Positions 32,057 to 41,330 of a stretch of DNA of 64,000 bases are shown here, piece after piece. The notes below the pieces were generated by a model. That model was not told where the DNA came from. It saw nothing but the letters and a program-made list of their open reading frames with translations, and did not search any database. The stretch is from RUG11247 sp045649485 (GTDB lineage Bacteria; Bacillota; Clostridia; Christensenellales; Aristaeellaceae). Numbering within the stretch: position 1 is the stretch's first letter; every line of letters starts with the position of its first letter. The translations under genes and the position numbers were made by a program. Location: positions 164,070-228,069 of the forward strand of contig JAZRPZ010000073.1 of assembly GCA_045649485.1 (NCBI GenBank), in the 5' to 3' direction.

Positions 32057-33783
32057 CCGTGCTTCTCCTTAAACCTTTTCCATACACGCTCAAACCACTG
32101 ATCTCCCTCGGGTATCCCGGCAACTTCTTTTACAGAAGTTCCGTTTGCATCCGTAATAAATGCATACTTTCTGTGGTCATCACAGGAGATCTCCGCATCT
32201 GTTACCATATGTCCTGCGCTTCCCGAATACTTCGCCTGTTCTATCATAGCACTGAGTGCATATTTCTGTACCCAAAGAGTATCTCTGAGCACTGCATCAC
32301 CCTTAAGGGTCGCAAGGCGTTTTTCGACATCGGACATCAGTGCTTTCATTCCGGATACGGAGCGCACCGCACCCGCACAAATATCCATTCTGCGACGGAA
32401 TTCATTCAATTCATTTTCGTCAGACACACCGCTTTCGAGCCATGCTATATCGTCTGCAAACGCATCGTCCGGCAGTTCAACGGTTCGCAACGGATTTGCA
32501 GCAATATGCTCAACCGCGCGCAGAGAACCTACCTGAGTCTCATTGAGTGCAGAACCGCCTGGGCGATATGCACCGAATACACCCGAGCACTCGCCCGCAG
32601 CATACATGTTCTTTATGGTAGTCTGCCAGTTTTCATCTACCCACAGACCGCCGTTTGAATGCTGTGCGCATACTGCAATCTCCATCGGCTCTTTGGAAAG
32701 GTCGATTCCACGATCGCGATAGAAATCAACAGCAGGCATATTTATTCTCATGAGGCGCTGATAAGCTCCGTCCACAAGCGCATCGCAGTTTTTCAGATAG
32801 TTGTACGTCTCATTTGCGAGTGCGTCGAAATCACCACCGACAGGATCCCCGGTAAAATCAAGATATGCCCTGCCGCCGTTGTCGCATACGGCTTTGACTG
32901 CGCGATCAACAGCTGCGGATGCTTCCGCGCGCGAAGCATCAAAAGGCCACTGATAGCCCTTCAGGAATATCATATCATTTCGCTTCTGCATTTCCGGAGC
33001 GATCTTTTCGCCTTTTTCATTCACATATTCGGGAATAGCCTGCTGATAGCTGCCGGAAACATTCCATCGTACCTTTGTAGAAGCAAGTCCATACTGCCAG
33101 TAGCACAGGTTATTGGCTTTTGCACCCGCCCTGAGCGCAGCGCCTGTAGCACCATGCTGATTTACCGGGAACACGCTTCTTCCGTAAATATCGGCGTTTC
33201 CGCCCGTTGCAAGAATGAGCTGTGCACAGGAGACCTGTACATAACCTTCTTCGGAAGTGAACAATGCGCCGCGTACAATTCCGTCAGGGGCATAAACAGC
33301 TGCGAGACGTACTCCGCCAACCATTTTACCGCCCTTTGAATTTACAGACCTTCTGAGGCATTCCGCCATCATGCGGCTGGTCAGCGGTCCTGCAGAAGTA
33401 GCGCGCAGAGTATTATCATGATCCGTCTGATAGCCTACATACTCTCCCCACTCATTCTGCGGAAAAGGAACGCCCAGCAGAGCAAGCTTCATGAAAGAGC
33501 GGGCGGACAGTGCTGCCAAAGTGCGTGCATGATATCCCTGCATTCCGCCGCCTGCAAAGAAGCGTTCGGCAAGAGCCTGTACGCTATCTCCCGAATCACC
33601 TGCCAGCGCAAGCTTATAGTAAGTCTGCTTATCACTGCCGCTGTTGATGCTGCAGCCGCCCATAAGGTCATCAGCGAAGAGCACCGCATCAATTCCACGT
33701 GCAAGCAGTTCATCCATCGTATTGAGACCTGCGGCGCCTGCGCCGACAACAGCGACCTGACAGCTTATTTTTCTGATGTTCAT
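32053..33783 (-). CDS. FAD-binding protein of the succinate dehydrogenase/fumarate reductase flavoprotein family
   Basis: A 576-residue flavoprotein: QVAVVGAGAAGLNTMDEL (FAD dinucleotide fold), GGCSINSGSDKQTYYK, LILATGGNADIYG, NQHGATGAALRAGA, then MYAAGECSGVFGAYRPGGSALNETQVGSLRA, the C-terminal FAD contact, which I split as MYAAGECSGVFGAYRPGGSA. The electron acceptor or substrate is unknown. It lacks a heme or twin-arginine signal, so it is probably cytoplasmic. The ATG at 33783 has GAGG upstream; the longer open frame overlaps the SDR gene. It overlaps the small membrane protein gene by 4 bases. Confidence 0.85.
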   Translation of the reverse strand: MNIRKISCQVAVVGAGAAGLNTMDELLARGIDAVLFADDLMGGCSINSGSDKQTYYKLALAGDSGDSVQALAERFFAGGGMQGYHARTLAALSARSFMKLALLGVPFPQNEWGEYVGYQTDHDNTLRATSAGPLTSRMMAECLRRSVNSKGGKMVGGVRLAAVYAPDGIVRGALFTSEEGYVQVSCAQLILATGGNADIYGRSVFPVNQHGATGAALRAGAKANNLCYWQYGLASTKVRWNVSGSYQQAIPEYVNEKGEKIAPEMQKRNDMIFLKGYQWPFDASRAEASAAVDRAVKAVCDNGGRAYLDFTGDPVGGDFDALANETYNYLKNCDALVDGAYQRLMRINMPAVDFYRDRGIDLSKEPMEIAVCAQHSNGGLWVDENWQTTIKNMYAAGECSGVFGAYRPGGSALNETQVGSLRAVEHIAANPLRTVELPDDAFADDIAWLESGVSDENELNEFRRRMDICAGAVRSVSGMKALMSDVEKRLATLKGDAVLRDTLWVQKYALSAMIEQAKYSGSAGHMVTDAEISCDDHRKYAFITDANGTSVKEVAGIPEGDQWFERVWKRFKEKHG

Positions 33784-33788
33784 ATAGC

Positions 33789-34490
33789 TTACAACCTCTG
33801 TATATGGAATCCACCATCTACATTGATAACTTCGCCGGTGGAATACCTGAGTTTTCCTTCCGCAAGCACGGATACGGCGTCTGCAATATCTTCCGGCGTA
33901 CCCCAACGGGAAATGGGAAGGAGACCGTTTTCGATCAGCGCATCATACTTCGCAGTAACACCGCTGGTCATATCAGTTTTGATTATGCCGGGACGTATCT
34001 CGTATACGGGAATACCATATTCAGCAAGCCTTGCCGCATAAAGCTGTGTCATCATTGAGATGCCTGCCTTTGAAATGCAGTATTCTCCACGATTGACGGA
34101 TACAGTATAAGCAGACATGGACGAGACATTGATTATCATTCCTCGGCCGCGCTCTATCATACCTTTGGCTATCTGCTGAGTCAGAAAGAACGGACCGTAA
34201 AGGTTGACATTCATTACCTCATTCATCGATTCCTCGGTCATGTCGAGCAAATCGGCACGTACGCGGGGCGCGATACCGGCGTTGTTTACGAGCAGGTCTA
34301 TCTCACCTGCTTCTTCAACGAGCCGTTTCCTGTCTTCCGCCACACCATTATCTGCAACAATGCATTTTATTCCGGGAATATCTCTGGGGGTTCGGCAAGA
34401 TACAACCACTTCCCAACCGTCATCGCGGAGCTTTTCGGCAATACCGAGACCTATTCCGCGGGTACCGCCGGTAACGAGCGCTCTTCTCAT
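33789..34490 (-). CDS. Short-chain dehydrogenase/reductase, FabG-like
   Basis: A 233-residue SDR: VTGGTRGIGLGIAEKL (NAD(P)-binding TGxxxGIG), LVNNAGIAPRV, VNVSSMSAY-like IINVSSMSAY with the catalytic Ser, YCISKAGISMM (YxxxK) and IRPGIIKTDM. The C terminus reads GEVINVDGGFH as in FabG. It oxidises an alcohol or reduces a ketone. The first ATG overlaps the flavin oxidoreductase stop by 4 bases. The company of an old-yellow-enzyme and a flavoprotein suggests successive redox steps on one organic substrate rather than fatty acid synthesis. Confidence 0.9.
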   Translation of the reverse strand: MRRALVTGGTRGIGLGIAEKLRDDGWEVVVSCRTPRDIPGIKCIVADNGVAEDRKRLVEEAGEIDLLVNNAGIAPRVRADLLDMTEESMNEVMNVNLYGPFFLTQQIAKGMIERGRGMIINVSSMSAYTVSVNRGEYCISKAGISMMTQLYAARLAEYGIPVYEIRPGIIKTDMTSGVTAKYDALIENGLLPISRWGTPEDIADAVSVLAEGKLRYSTGEVINVDGGFHIQRL

Positions 34491-35743
34491 TTTCCTTCCA
34501 CCTTTCTGAGAAGCGGCAGATACACTTCCTGATCACGCACGGGGCATCCGGTAGTTTCGCCGCCGCGCATTATCTTTGTGCACAAAGAGCATGCCACACA
34601 GCACTTTTCCTTACTGATGCAGCCTTTTTCGATAATATCATTGGCAAGGTCAGGATATGCGAAAGACATTCTGCCAAAGCCAACGAGCTTAGCACTGCCC
34701 TCTGCCACAAGGCCTGCCGCTATATTTGCCGAATGTTCGCCCAGCCAGCTGAATCCCGTAGCAAGACACACTGCATCAGGTGCCGCCTTCTGGGCAGCCT
34801 TTACGCCTTCAAACAGTCTCTTAACGCCAACTGCAGGGGCTTCTTCCGGAATATATCCGCCGCGCTTGTAAGGTCTGTTTACATGGGGATTATAATAAGG
34901 TGTGCCCATGGTGATGTTCATGAGAGTAACGCCCATCTCATCAAGTTCCCTGACAAGGCGGAGCGGCTCAGTAAGATCCATATTACCGTTTTCATCCTCG
35001 CCCCATCTGCCCGCAGTGCCGTCATACATATTGAAACGTGAAGCGAGAATTCCGTCACCGATATTCTTCTTTGCCTCGATTACGGATTCCTTAAGAAGGC
35101 GAGTACGGTTTTCATAACTGCCGCCATATCTTCCTTCGCGTTCAAAGGCGCTGAGCAGCTCACTATAGAGATAGAGATGGCATGCCTTTACATCTACGCC
35201 ATCAAAGCCTGCTTCCATAGCAATGCGGGTAGCCTTGCCAAACAATGCAGGCATGGATGCAAGATATTCATCATCTGCAATGGGGTAATCTTCACTCAGC
35301 TGCTGACGTTCATCAAGAGCCGCATTGTAAGTTGCTCTGATGGGAGCGTTTTTATCAATAGGTCTGGACCAGCGTCCCGAATGAGTAAGCTGTGCGATTA
35401 TTTTTGCACCATGAGCATGCGCAATATCAGTAAGCTTGCGGAATGCTTCAATGTTTTCCTCTGTAAACATCAGCTGACGGGGATTTGCGCGGCCTTCGGG
35501 ACACACGCTTATGGCTTCAGCCCAGATAAGTCCCGCGCCGCCCTTTGCAAAACGCTCATATCTGCGGTATGTAAGTTCACCGGGAGCTCCATCAGTGGTG
35601 CCGTCGCAGCCTTCCATGGGCTGTATTGCTATTGCATTTTTTAGAGTAAAACCATTTCCGATTACAGGTGCAGTCAAAATTGAGAGATCATCCTGATAAG
35701 GGAAACCTTCCTGTGCTGCAAATGCCTTTGTAGATATACTCAT
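34487..35743 (-). CDS. NADH:flavin oxidoreductase, old yellow enzyme family with iron-sulfur motif
   Basis: A 418-residue FMN TIM barrel: NAIAIQPMEGCDG, RRYERFAKGGAGLIWAEA, IIAQLTHSGRWS, AGFDGVDVKACHLYLYSELL (catalytic His region) and FGRMSFAYPDLA. The end has CCVACSLCTKIMRGGETTGC, a CX2CX2CX11C pattern like the 4Fe-4S site of 2,4-dienoyl-CoA reductase and BaiCD-type enzymes. It lacks the C-terminal FAD/NAD domain of those larger enzymes, so its electrons may come from a partner. It probably reduces an activated double bond. First gene of the redox operon. Confidence 0.88.
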   Translation of the reverse strand: MSISTKAFAAQEGFPYQDDLSILTAPVIGNGFTLKNAIAIQPMEGCDGTTDGAPGELTYRRYERFAKGGAGLIWAEAISVCPEGRANPRQLMFTEENIEAFRKLTDIAHAHGAKIIAQLTHSGRWSRPIDKNAPIRATYNAALDERQQLSEDYPIADDEYLASMPALFGKATRIAMEAGFDGVDVKACHLYLYSELLSAFEREGRYGGSYENRTRLLKESVIEAKKNIGDGILASRFNMYDGTAGRWGEDENGNMDLTEPLRLVRELDEMGVTLMNITMGTPYYNPHVNRPYKRGGYIPEEAPAVGVKRLFEGVKAAQKAAPDAVCLATGFSWLGEHSANIAAGLVAEGSAKLVGFGRMSFAYPDLANDIIEKGCISKEKCCVACSLCTKIMRGGETTGCPVRDQEVYLPLLRKVEGK

Positions 35744-35762
35744 AATACTCTCCTATATAGAA

Positions 35763-35792
35763 AAAAGGACGAGGTCATGGCCTCGTCCTTTT
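35763..35792. terminator. Terminator between the isomerase and redox operons
   Basis: Arms AAAAGGACGAGG and CCTCGTCCTTTT with a 6-base loop. It ends the minus-strand transcript of the sugar isomerase gene. Confidence 0.85.
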
Positions 35793-35801
35793 AAGATCGG
35801 A

Positions 35802-36548
35802 TCACAAGCCCATCTTTTTGAGCGCATCGATACATGCCTTTGCGCCGTCCAGCTGGGTGTACTTTTCCTCACACTCGTATTCCGTTATATACCATTCGGT
35901 GACGCCCTGCTTATCCAGTTCCTCAAAGAACTCTACCCAGGGAATATCGTCTTCACCGATCATGGTGGCGTAATCATCAGCAATGGAATAAGGCTTGAGA
36001 TGCACTGTCTTGCCGCGGCCGGGATACTTTTTGATAAGCTCCACTACATCCGCGCCGCCCTTGAGCGCATTGCCGTTATCCAGCTGTATAAATACCTTAC
36101 CCTCGGTTGCGGGCACGAAGATATCCCACGGTATCTCGCCGTCAAGAGGTTTGTATTCGGTATCATGATTATGATATCCGAGTTCGAAACCTTCAGCCTT
36201 GAGATACTCGGCCGCTTCATTGAACTTTTCAGCGGTAGCGCGCCATGCATCGGCAGAGCAGGTAAAATCTGCAGGCAGTCCGGGCACAACAAGACGATTG
36301 TTTCCAAGAGTCCTGTTATATTCAACGGTAGTCTTATTTATATCAGCAAAACCGATATGCCAACCAACCAGCTTGAGTCCGAGAGAATCAAGAGTTGCCT
36401 TGAGTTCGTTTACATCGTAACTCATTGCACCATAGAATTCTACGCCCTCATAGCCCATTTCCTTTACAGCCTTGAGAGTTGCCTTATAATCATTGGCAAG
36501 CTCGGTACGGACACTGTAAAGACCCAGCGCCAACGGAATCTTTTTCAT
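35802..36548 (-). CDS. Sugar phosphate isomerase/epimerase family TIM barrel
   Basis: A 248-residue AP-endonuclease-2-like barrel: LALGLYSVRTEL, GYEGVEFYG, LVGWHIGF, GYHNHDTEY (metal His and Asp), IQLDNGNALKGG (metal Asp), HLKPYS and YITEYECE (metal Glu). The set of His, Asp and Glu for a divalent metal is complete. It isomerises or epimerises a sugar or polyol (inosose dehydratase/IolE is a relative), substrate unknown. The ATG at 36548 has GGAGG 7 bases upstream; the TTG at 36554 is less likely. It begins two bases after the P-loop gene. Confidence 0.88.
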   Translation of the reverse strand: MKKIPLALGLYSVRTELANDYKATLKAVKEMGYEGVEFYGAMSYDVNELKATLDSLGLKLVGWHIGFADINKTTVEYNRTLGNNRLVVPGLPADFTCSADAWRATAEKFNEAAEYLKAEGFELGYHNHDTEYKPLDGEIPWDIFVPATEGKVFIQLDNGNALKGGADVVELIKKYPGRGKTVHLKPYSIADDYATMIGEDDIPWVEFFEELDKQGVTEWYITEYECEEKYTQLDGAKACIDALKKMGL

Positions 36549-36550
36549 TT

Positions 36551-36979
36551 TCAAGCCTCCGCGATACGATACTGCTTGATGAACTCGGGAACTTCCTCTT
36601 CAGGTGCACTGATGGACAGCACGAAGTTGCAGTTGTGGCTTGCAGACAGCTTGTCCAGTTCTGCGAAGAAACCTTCCAGTTCAGCCAGAGGAGTTACGAC
36701 CAGCTTCTTGAAAGCATCAACAGCGATGAGAGCTGCGTCGAAGTCAGCAGCCAGCATGCCGGACAGGAAAGCGAGGAAAGAATCTGCATTGCACTTGGAA
36801 GCGGCAGAGTAGCTGCTTGCATCTACGAACCTGATTTCGTGGCGCAGATCGTACATATAACGCTTATCGTCATCGATGAAAATAATGTTGCCATTTACAT
36901 CCTTAAGAGCATTATTGGTCATATCCAGCAGCACTTTAGTCTTTCCGCTGCCCTTACCACCGAGAATTACCTGAATCAT
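36551..36979 (-). CDS. P-loop ATP-binding protein, unknown role
   Basis: A 142-residue protein with MIQVILGGKGSGKTKVLLDM (Walker A) and IIFIDDDKRYMY (possible Walker B); VLSISAPEEEV may be a sensor region. It is small and without further domains. Its role is not known. The ATG at 36979 is preceded by AGGAGG 8 bases upstream; the longer frame is Lys/Cys-rich leader. It has its own promoter and is co-transcribed with the sugar isomerase gene two bases on. Confidence 0.7.
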   Translation of the reverse strand: MIQVILGGKGSGKTKVLLDMTNNALKDVNGNIIFIDDDKRYMYDLRHEIRFVDASSYSAASKCNADSFLAFLSGMLAADFDAALIAVDAFKKLVVTPLAELEGFFAELDKLSASHNCNFVLSISAPEEEVPEFIKQYRIAEA

Positions 36980-37024
36980 GATTAACAGCCTCCTTTTTTT
37001 GCAATTGGCTTTTTGTTTGCATTC

Positions 37025-37053
37025 ATTATACAACATTTTTCGCCTTATGAAAA
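37025..37053 (-). promoter_or_regulatory. Promoter of the P-loop/isomerase transcript
   Basis: Minus strand TTTTCA at 37053-37048, 17 bases, TATAAT at 37030-37025. Confidence 0.55.
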
Positions 37054-37130
37054 GCCCCTAAATGCAGGATTTAGGCCTCATTCGGCGAATAAAATTAATA
37101 ATCTCATAATTTTATGACGGAGATGAGCAT

Positions 37131-37676
37131 ATGTTCGAAGATATTATGGAAAAACTCAGCGACAGAAGGCGCGTTTTTGACGGTGCGATAATACATGTGG
37201 ATCACATGACAGCCACTTTGCCTAACGGAAAGACCGCATTGCGCGAGGTAGCCGTACATATCGGTGCTTCCGCTGTTATACCTGTTGACAGCGAAGGCAA
37301 CATCTACATGGTACGTCAATTCCGTTCCCCGCTTGAAAAGGTCACTCTCGAAATACCAGCCGGAAAGCTCGACTACAAGGGAGAAAACAGACTCGAAGCC
37401 GCAAAGCGTGAACTGCGTGAAGAGACCGGCTTTACTGCCGGAAGCTGGACATTGCTTACCGACCTGGCCACTACCCCCGGTTTTTGCGATGAAGTGATCT
37501 CAATCTATCTCGCACAGGATCTGACTGCAGGCGAAACCGATTTCGATGATGATGAATTCCTCAATATCGTAAAGATGCCCATTGCAGACGCTGTGGAAAT
37601 GGCAATGAAAGGTGAATTGCCTGATTCCAAAACTCTCTGTGCCGTGCTTATGGCAGACAAGATAATAAACAGATGA
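37131..37676 (+). CDS. NUDIX hydrolase, ADP-ribose pyrophosphatase-like
   Basis: A 181-residue NUDIX protein. The box begins at GENRLEAAKRELREETGF (Gx5Ex7REUxEExGU form), with EIPAGKLD before it and TTPGFCDEVISIYLA after it, as in NudF-type ADP-ribose pyrophosphatases. It would split ADP-ribose or related nucleotide sugars into AMP and a phosphosugar. GGAGATG lies before the ATG. It stands alone with a terminator. Confidence 0.92.
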   Translation: MFEDIMEKLSDRRRVFDGAIIHVDHMTATLPNGKTALREVAVHIGASAVIPVDSEGNIYMVRQFRSPLEKVTLEIPAGKLDYKGENRLEAAKRELREETGFTAGSWTLLTDLATTPGFCDEVISIYLAQDLTAGETDFDDDEFLNIVKMPIADAVEMAMKGELPDSKTLCAVLMADKIINR

Positions 37677-37681
37677 ACCGG

Positions 37682-37711
37682 TGCCGTACAGTATACGCTG
37701 TACGGCATTTT
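37682..37711 (+). terminator. Rho-independent terminator of the NUDIX gene
   Basis: Arms TGCCGTACAG and CTGTACGGCA with a 6-base loop and five T residues after. Confidence 0.85.
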
Positions 37712-37798
37712 TGCAAATTATACTTATCCCTGTCTCTCTCAGCATTTAACACATATGGTGTATAATTCAGCTGACTTCTTTTGAAAGGCTGATAAACA

Positions 37799-39130
37799 TT
37801 GGATAAGCTGATAGATATAATCAAATTTCTCGGCACTCTTGCTTTTTGGCTGGTAATATACAAAAATGCATATTCCGTTATCGGTTTTTTGGTTACCCGT
37901 AAGTTCAAACCGGCAAAGAACAATCACAAATACGCAGTACTCATCGCCGCGCGCAACGAACAGAATGTAATCGGAAATCTGGTCGACAGCATCCGCAGCC
38001 AGGATTATCCTTCCGAACTGGTTACGATTTTCGTTGTGGCTGATAACTGCACAGACGAGACCGCACGCGTTGCCCGCGAAGCAGGCGCTGTAGTCTATAA
38101 AAGGTTCGACAGTGCTCACCGTACAAAGGGCTATGCGCTGCAGTTCCTCGTAAGAAACATCGAAGCGGATTACGGCGTAAACTCATTTGAAGGATATTTC
38201 TTCTTCGATGCCGACAATCTGCTCAAGCGCGACTTTATCAGCCGCATGAACGACGCATTTGATTCCGGCGAAAAGATCATTACCTCATTCCGCAATACGA
38301 AGAATTTTGCTACGAACTGGATATCCTCCTCTTATGCAATCCATTGGTATCGTACTGTTCGAAACGAACACCGTGCGCGCTCCTTCCTGAGGCTGGCCAC
38401 ACGAATACAGGGTACCGGTTTCCTCGTTGCAAACGAGATACTCAAAGATGGCTGGAATTATGTATCCCTTACAGAAGACAGAGAACTTTCCGCTTTTGCT
38501 GCAACGAACGGATACAGCATATCTTACAACGACAAGGCCGAATTCTACGATGAACAGCCTACTGACGTAAAGATAATGATGCGCCAGCGCATCCGCTGGG
38601 CAAAGGGACATCTTTGGGCATTCACCCATTACGGATGGGTACTTTTCAAAAACATATTCACTCACAAGACTCAGAACAATCAATACAAAGCCAAGACAAG
38701 CCTCGGCAGAGCCTTGAACTATCTGCAGCGCAGTTTTATCTGCTATGATATGTTCTGGACCGTTTTCCCAAGGAGCCTTACCGCATTTATCCGCCGTTTT
38801 CTCTTATTGATAATCGGTATCATAATGCTGATAAGATCCGATGCACAGATAACCGAATACATAGCTCCTTTCGCAGCTTACTGGAAAACCATTTCCGGAC
38901 ACATGACGGGCGCAATATTCACCGCTGTCTATATACTCAGCATCGAATACAGACGCGTCCCCTCCTGTAAGCCGCTGAAGATGCTCTGGTACTCGGTAAC
39001 ATTCGCCCTTTTCGACAAGATAGGTATGATTTCCACACTCATCGCACTTTTCATGAAGGTAGAATGGAAGCCTATCCCCCATACCGACAGCAAGAGCCTT
39101 GCTCAGATGGAAAGCGATATGAATAAATAA
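37799..39130 (+). CDS. Membrane glycosyltransferase, family 2
   Basis: A 443-residue GT2 enzyme with a membrane segment near residues 8-30, a cytoplasmic GT-A domain (YAVLIAARNEQNVIGNL, VVADNCTDETA, YFFFDADNLL with the DxD, LTEDRELS and the processive motif RQRIRWAKG) and three to four hydrophobic segments after residue 300 (FLLLIIGIIMLI). The order is that of processive synthases such as hyaluronan, cellulose or PgaC-like enzymes. It probably makes or exports a surface polysaccharide or glycolipid. The start is TTG at 37799 with GAAAGG upstream. It is followed by a palindromic terminator. Confidence 0.88.
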   Translation: MDKLIDIIKFLGTLAFWLVIYKNAYSVIGFLVTRKFKPAKNNHKYAVLIAARNEQNVIGNLVDSIRSQDYPSELVTIFVVADNCTDETARVAREAGAVVYKRFDSAHRTKGYALQFLVRNIEADYGVNSFEGYFFFDADNLLKRDFISRMNDAFDSGEKIITSFRNTKNFATNWISSSYAIHWYRTVRNEHRARSFLRLATRIQGTGFLVANEILKDGWNYVSLTEDRELSAFAATNGYSISYNDKAEFYDEQPTDVKIMMRQRIRWAKGHLWAFTHYGWVLFKNIFTHKTQNNQYKAKTSLGRALNYLQRSFICYDMFWTVFPRSLTAFIRRFLLLIIGIIMLIRSDAQITEYIAPFAAYWKTISGHMTGAIFTAVYILSIEYRRVPSCKPLKMLWYSVTFALFDKIGMISTLIALFMKVEWKPIPHTDSKSLAQMESDMNK

Positions 39131-39135
39131 AAAAC

Positions 39136-39163
39136 AGCGCCGCAGTTATATAACTGCGGCGCT
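39136..39163. terminator. Palindromic terminator
   Basis: A nearly perfect palindrome, arms AGCGCCGCAGTTA and its complement. It lies between the convergent glycosyltransferase and DUF5131 genes. Confidence 0.75.
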
Positions 39164-39880
39164 TTATGTATCAATACCTGCCCTGCGTGCCTGAGGTATC
39201 TGCAGGTTTCGTTCTATGTTGTAGAGCTTACCGTCTTTAATGAAACGAGCGCCGGTCTGCTTGAATCTGAAAGCCGTTCCTGTATTAATGCATTGTTCGC
39301 GCAGATTCATTACCCATTCAAAATCCATAGGACGGGCAAAAGTACCGGATTCACCGCCAACAGTCACATGCTCTATTTTCTTCATTGAAAGCCATCCGGA
39401 AATGTCCACTTTTTCAAGAAGCGGTTCACATATGACAAATCTGGATTTCATCGGGATATCCATGAATTCATCCATGCGTTCATTTGCCCGTTTCTGATTT
39501 TCAATGGTCGCACCAACAGAGACATTATCCCAACCACTGCCCCAGTCAGCCGGAAGGCATTCTCTTATTCTGAGGACACGTTTCGTTATTATATTAAAAT
39601 GCACATCCTTGCGTGTCCTTATCATGTTCCATGCCGAATCCCGCCACGCATCGGCTTTATCAAGAAAGAAATCCGATGTCATACACACGTAAATTCTGCT
39701 TCCGGAAGGCATTCTCTTTTCTCCGGTGCGCTTTTCAGCAACCGGCAGATTGAACTCAGATGTGCGTTCAACCACAGATGCATCCTTACCGAACAAACTG
39801 TCTCTGCGATAAACATAGCAGTTTTCACAGCCTTCGGAATACTTCGTGCATCCGTGCCATGGATTCCAGCAATCCTTCAT
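39164..39880 (-). CDS. DUF5131 (phage Gp37/Gp68-like) family protein
   Basis: A 238-residue protein starting MKDCWNPWHGCTKYSEGCEN, then CYVYRRD: the C-x-W-NPWxGCxxxSxGCxxCYA motif of the DUF5131/Gp37-Gp68 family, with cysteines arranged like an iron-sulfur site. FNIITKR, NVSVGATIENQ, FVICEPLLEKVDI and VTVGGESG are other family blocks. Members occur in phages and in bacterial genomes with unknown activity; a radical-SAM-like reaction has been suggested by the cysteines only. The ATG at 39880 has AGGAG 8 bases upstream; seven extra codons before are open. Confidence 0.85.
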   Translation of the reverse strand: MKDCWNPWHGCTKYSEGCENCYVYRRDSLFGKDASVVERTSEFNLPVAEKRTGEKRMPSGSRIYVCMTSDFFLDKADAWRDSAWNMIRTRKDVHFNIITKRVLRIRECLPADWGSGWDNVSVGATIENQKRANERMDEFMDIPMKSRFVICEPLLEKVDISGWLSMKKIEHVTVGGESGTFARPMDFEWVMNLREQCINTGTAFRFKQTGARFIKDGKLYNIERNLQIPQARRAGIDT

Positions 39881-39898
39881 ACATTCTCCTGCATTATG

Positions 39899-39931
39899 CA
39901 CACAGGACGGGCTCTTCGGCCCGTCCTGTGT
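39899..39931. terminator. Inverted repeat after the S41 protease gene
   Basis: Arms ACACAGGACGGGC and GCCCGTCCTGTGT with a short loop. There is no strong T run on the minus strand, so terminator strength is uncertain. Confidence 0.55.
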
Positions 39932-39943
39932 TGGTATTGAAAA

Positions 39944-41164
39944 TCAATTTTTGTTTATCTCGTCTTCGAGAACCTTAAGAGCTTCTTCAAGCTGGTTGTC
40001 ATTCTCTACATTTACTTCGCGGATGGAAGGATCGAACTCTTCATCCATTTCCACAACGATATCGGCTTCAACACCCGTCTGATGGATACTGCGGCCATCG
40101 GGAGTGAAGTAGCGGGACTGAGTATACTGCATACCCGCGCCTTCGGGATAAGTGAGCATGAGCTGTACAATGCCCTTACCGAAGGAAGTGGTACCAACTA
40201 CAATACCTCTGTCGTAATCCTGAATGGAGGCTGCGAGTATCTCGGAAGCACTGGCAGAATTTTCGTTCTGCAGAACAACAAGAGGTACATCCCAATATTC
40301 GTCATCGGAATAATATGCAGATACGTTGCCCACTCTGTCCTCGGTGTAGATAACGCGGCCCTTGGGAAGCAGGGAATCTGCGATATTTACTACAGAAGTA
40401 AGCATTCCGCCGGGATTATCGCGCAGGTCTATGATCATACCGCGCACGTTATTATCCTTGAAATAATCGGTTGCTTCATGGAAGCTTGCCGCAGTAGTCT
40501 GCTCGAATTCATAGATGCGAACATAACCGATGTTATCGCCGATTATCTGATACTCAACGTAATTGATATTTACCTCGCCGCGGGTCACGGTAAAGGTAAT
40601 TTCTTCGTCATCACGCAGAATGATGATATCAACGGTGGTTCCGGGTTCACCGCGAATGATCGCGACAGCATCTTCAAGATCCTTCGCAGTCTGGATATTC
40701 ACATATTCGCCATTGATTCCGATGATCTTATCGCCGGCGTACATGCCTGCCTGTTCTGCAGGAGAATCCTTGAATACGCGGACAACGGTGATAGCGCCTT
40801 CGCCGTCCATCTGAACGCTCATACCCACGCCGCGATATTCGCCTGTGCTGGATTCCATTCTCTCCTCCATATCTTCTACAGTGTAATAGAAGGTATAGGG
40901 ATCATCAAGGGATGCAAGCATGCCATCGATAGCGCCCTGGACAAGTACATCATCGTCTACATCGATATAATAGTCTTCATGAATAGTAGTACGCACTTCT
41001 TCCAATCGTGCATAACGATCAAGCATTTCGATTTCTTCATCGGTGATGGCCCTTGTTCCGGCAGAACCGGAGCCGGTGAGCATCATTGTAAGAGTGGAAG
41101 AACCCACTGCCACAAGAACCAATGCCCATATTACAGCCGATACCGTAAGGATCCGTTTTTTCAT
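39944..41164 (-). CDS. S41 family C-terminal processing peptidase
   Basis: A 406-residue CtpA-type protease: a signal anchor at residues 5-25 (ILTVSAVIWALVLVAVGSST), an N-terminal helical region, a PDZ domain near residues 90-180 (YRGVGMSVQMDGEGA, AGDKIIGINGEYV) and the catalytic S41 domain with IGYVRIYEFE, IDLRDNPGGMLTS, NENSASASEILA (catalytic Ser) and TTSFGKGIVQ (catalytic Lys). It trims C termini of exported proteins. The ATG at 41164 is chosen because GGAGG lies 8 bases upstream. Transcribed from a TTGACA promoter, divergent from the MATE gene. Confidence 0.94.
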   Translation of the reverse strand: MKKRILTVSAVIWALVLVAVGSSTLTMMLTGSGSAGTRAITDEEIEMLDRYARLEEVRTTIHEDYYIDVDDDVLVQGAIDGMLASLDDPYTFYYTVEDMEERMESSTGEYRGVGMSVQMDGEGAITVVRVFKDSPAEQAGMYAGDKIIGINGEYVNIQTAKDLEDAVAIIRGEPGTTVDIIILRDDEEITFTVTRGEVNINYVEYQIIGDNIGYVRIYEFEQTTAASFHEATDYFKDNNVRGMIIDLRDNPGGMLTSVVNIADSLLPKGRVIYTEDRVGNVSAYYSDDEYWDVPLVVLQNENSASASEILAASIQDYDRGIVVGTTSFGKGIVQLMLTYPEGAGMQYTQSRYFTPDGRSIHQTGVEADIVVEMDEEFDPSIREVNVENDNQLEEALKVLEDEINKN

Positions 41165-41301
41165 TTGGTTTTCCTCCGTTTTGACTTCATATATGCGGTA
41201 TTTCCGCATTTGAAATTACCTTTTGATCACCGGGTACGTTCTCTCCCCGGCCAAATCATGTATATGTTGCTTCATTCACAGCACATCATATACCAAATAT
41301 A

Positions 41302-41330
41302 ATGATACTATTAATCAACCGATCTGTCAA
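41302..41330 (-). promoter_or_regulatory. Promoter of the S41 protease gene
   Basis: Minus strand TTGACA at 41330-41325, 17 bases, TATCAT at 41307-41302. The gap 41165-41472 holds this promoter, the MATE promoter and nothing else that I can see. Confidence 0.75.
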
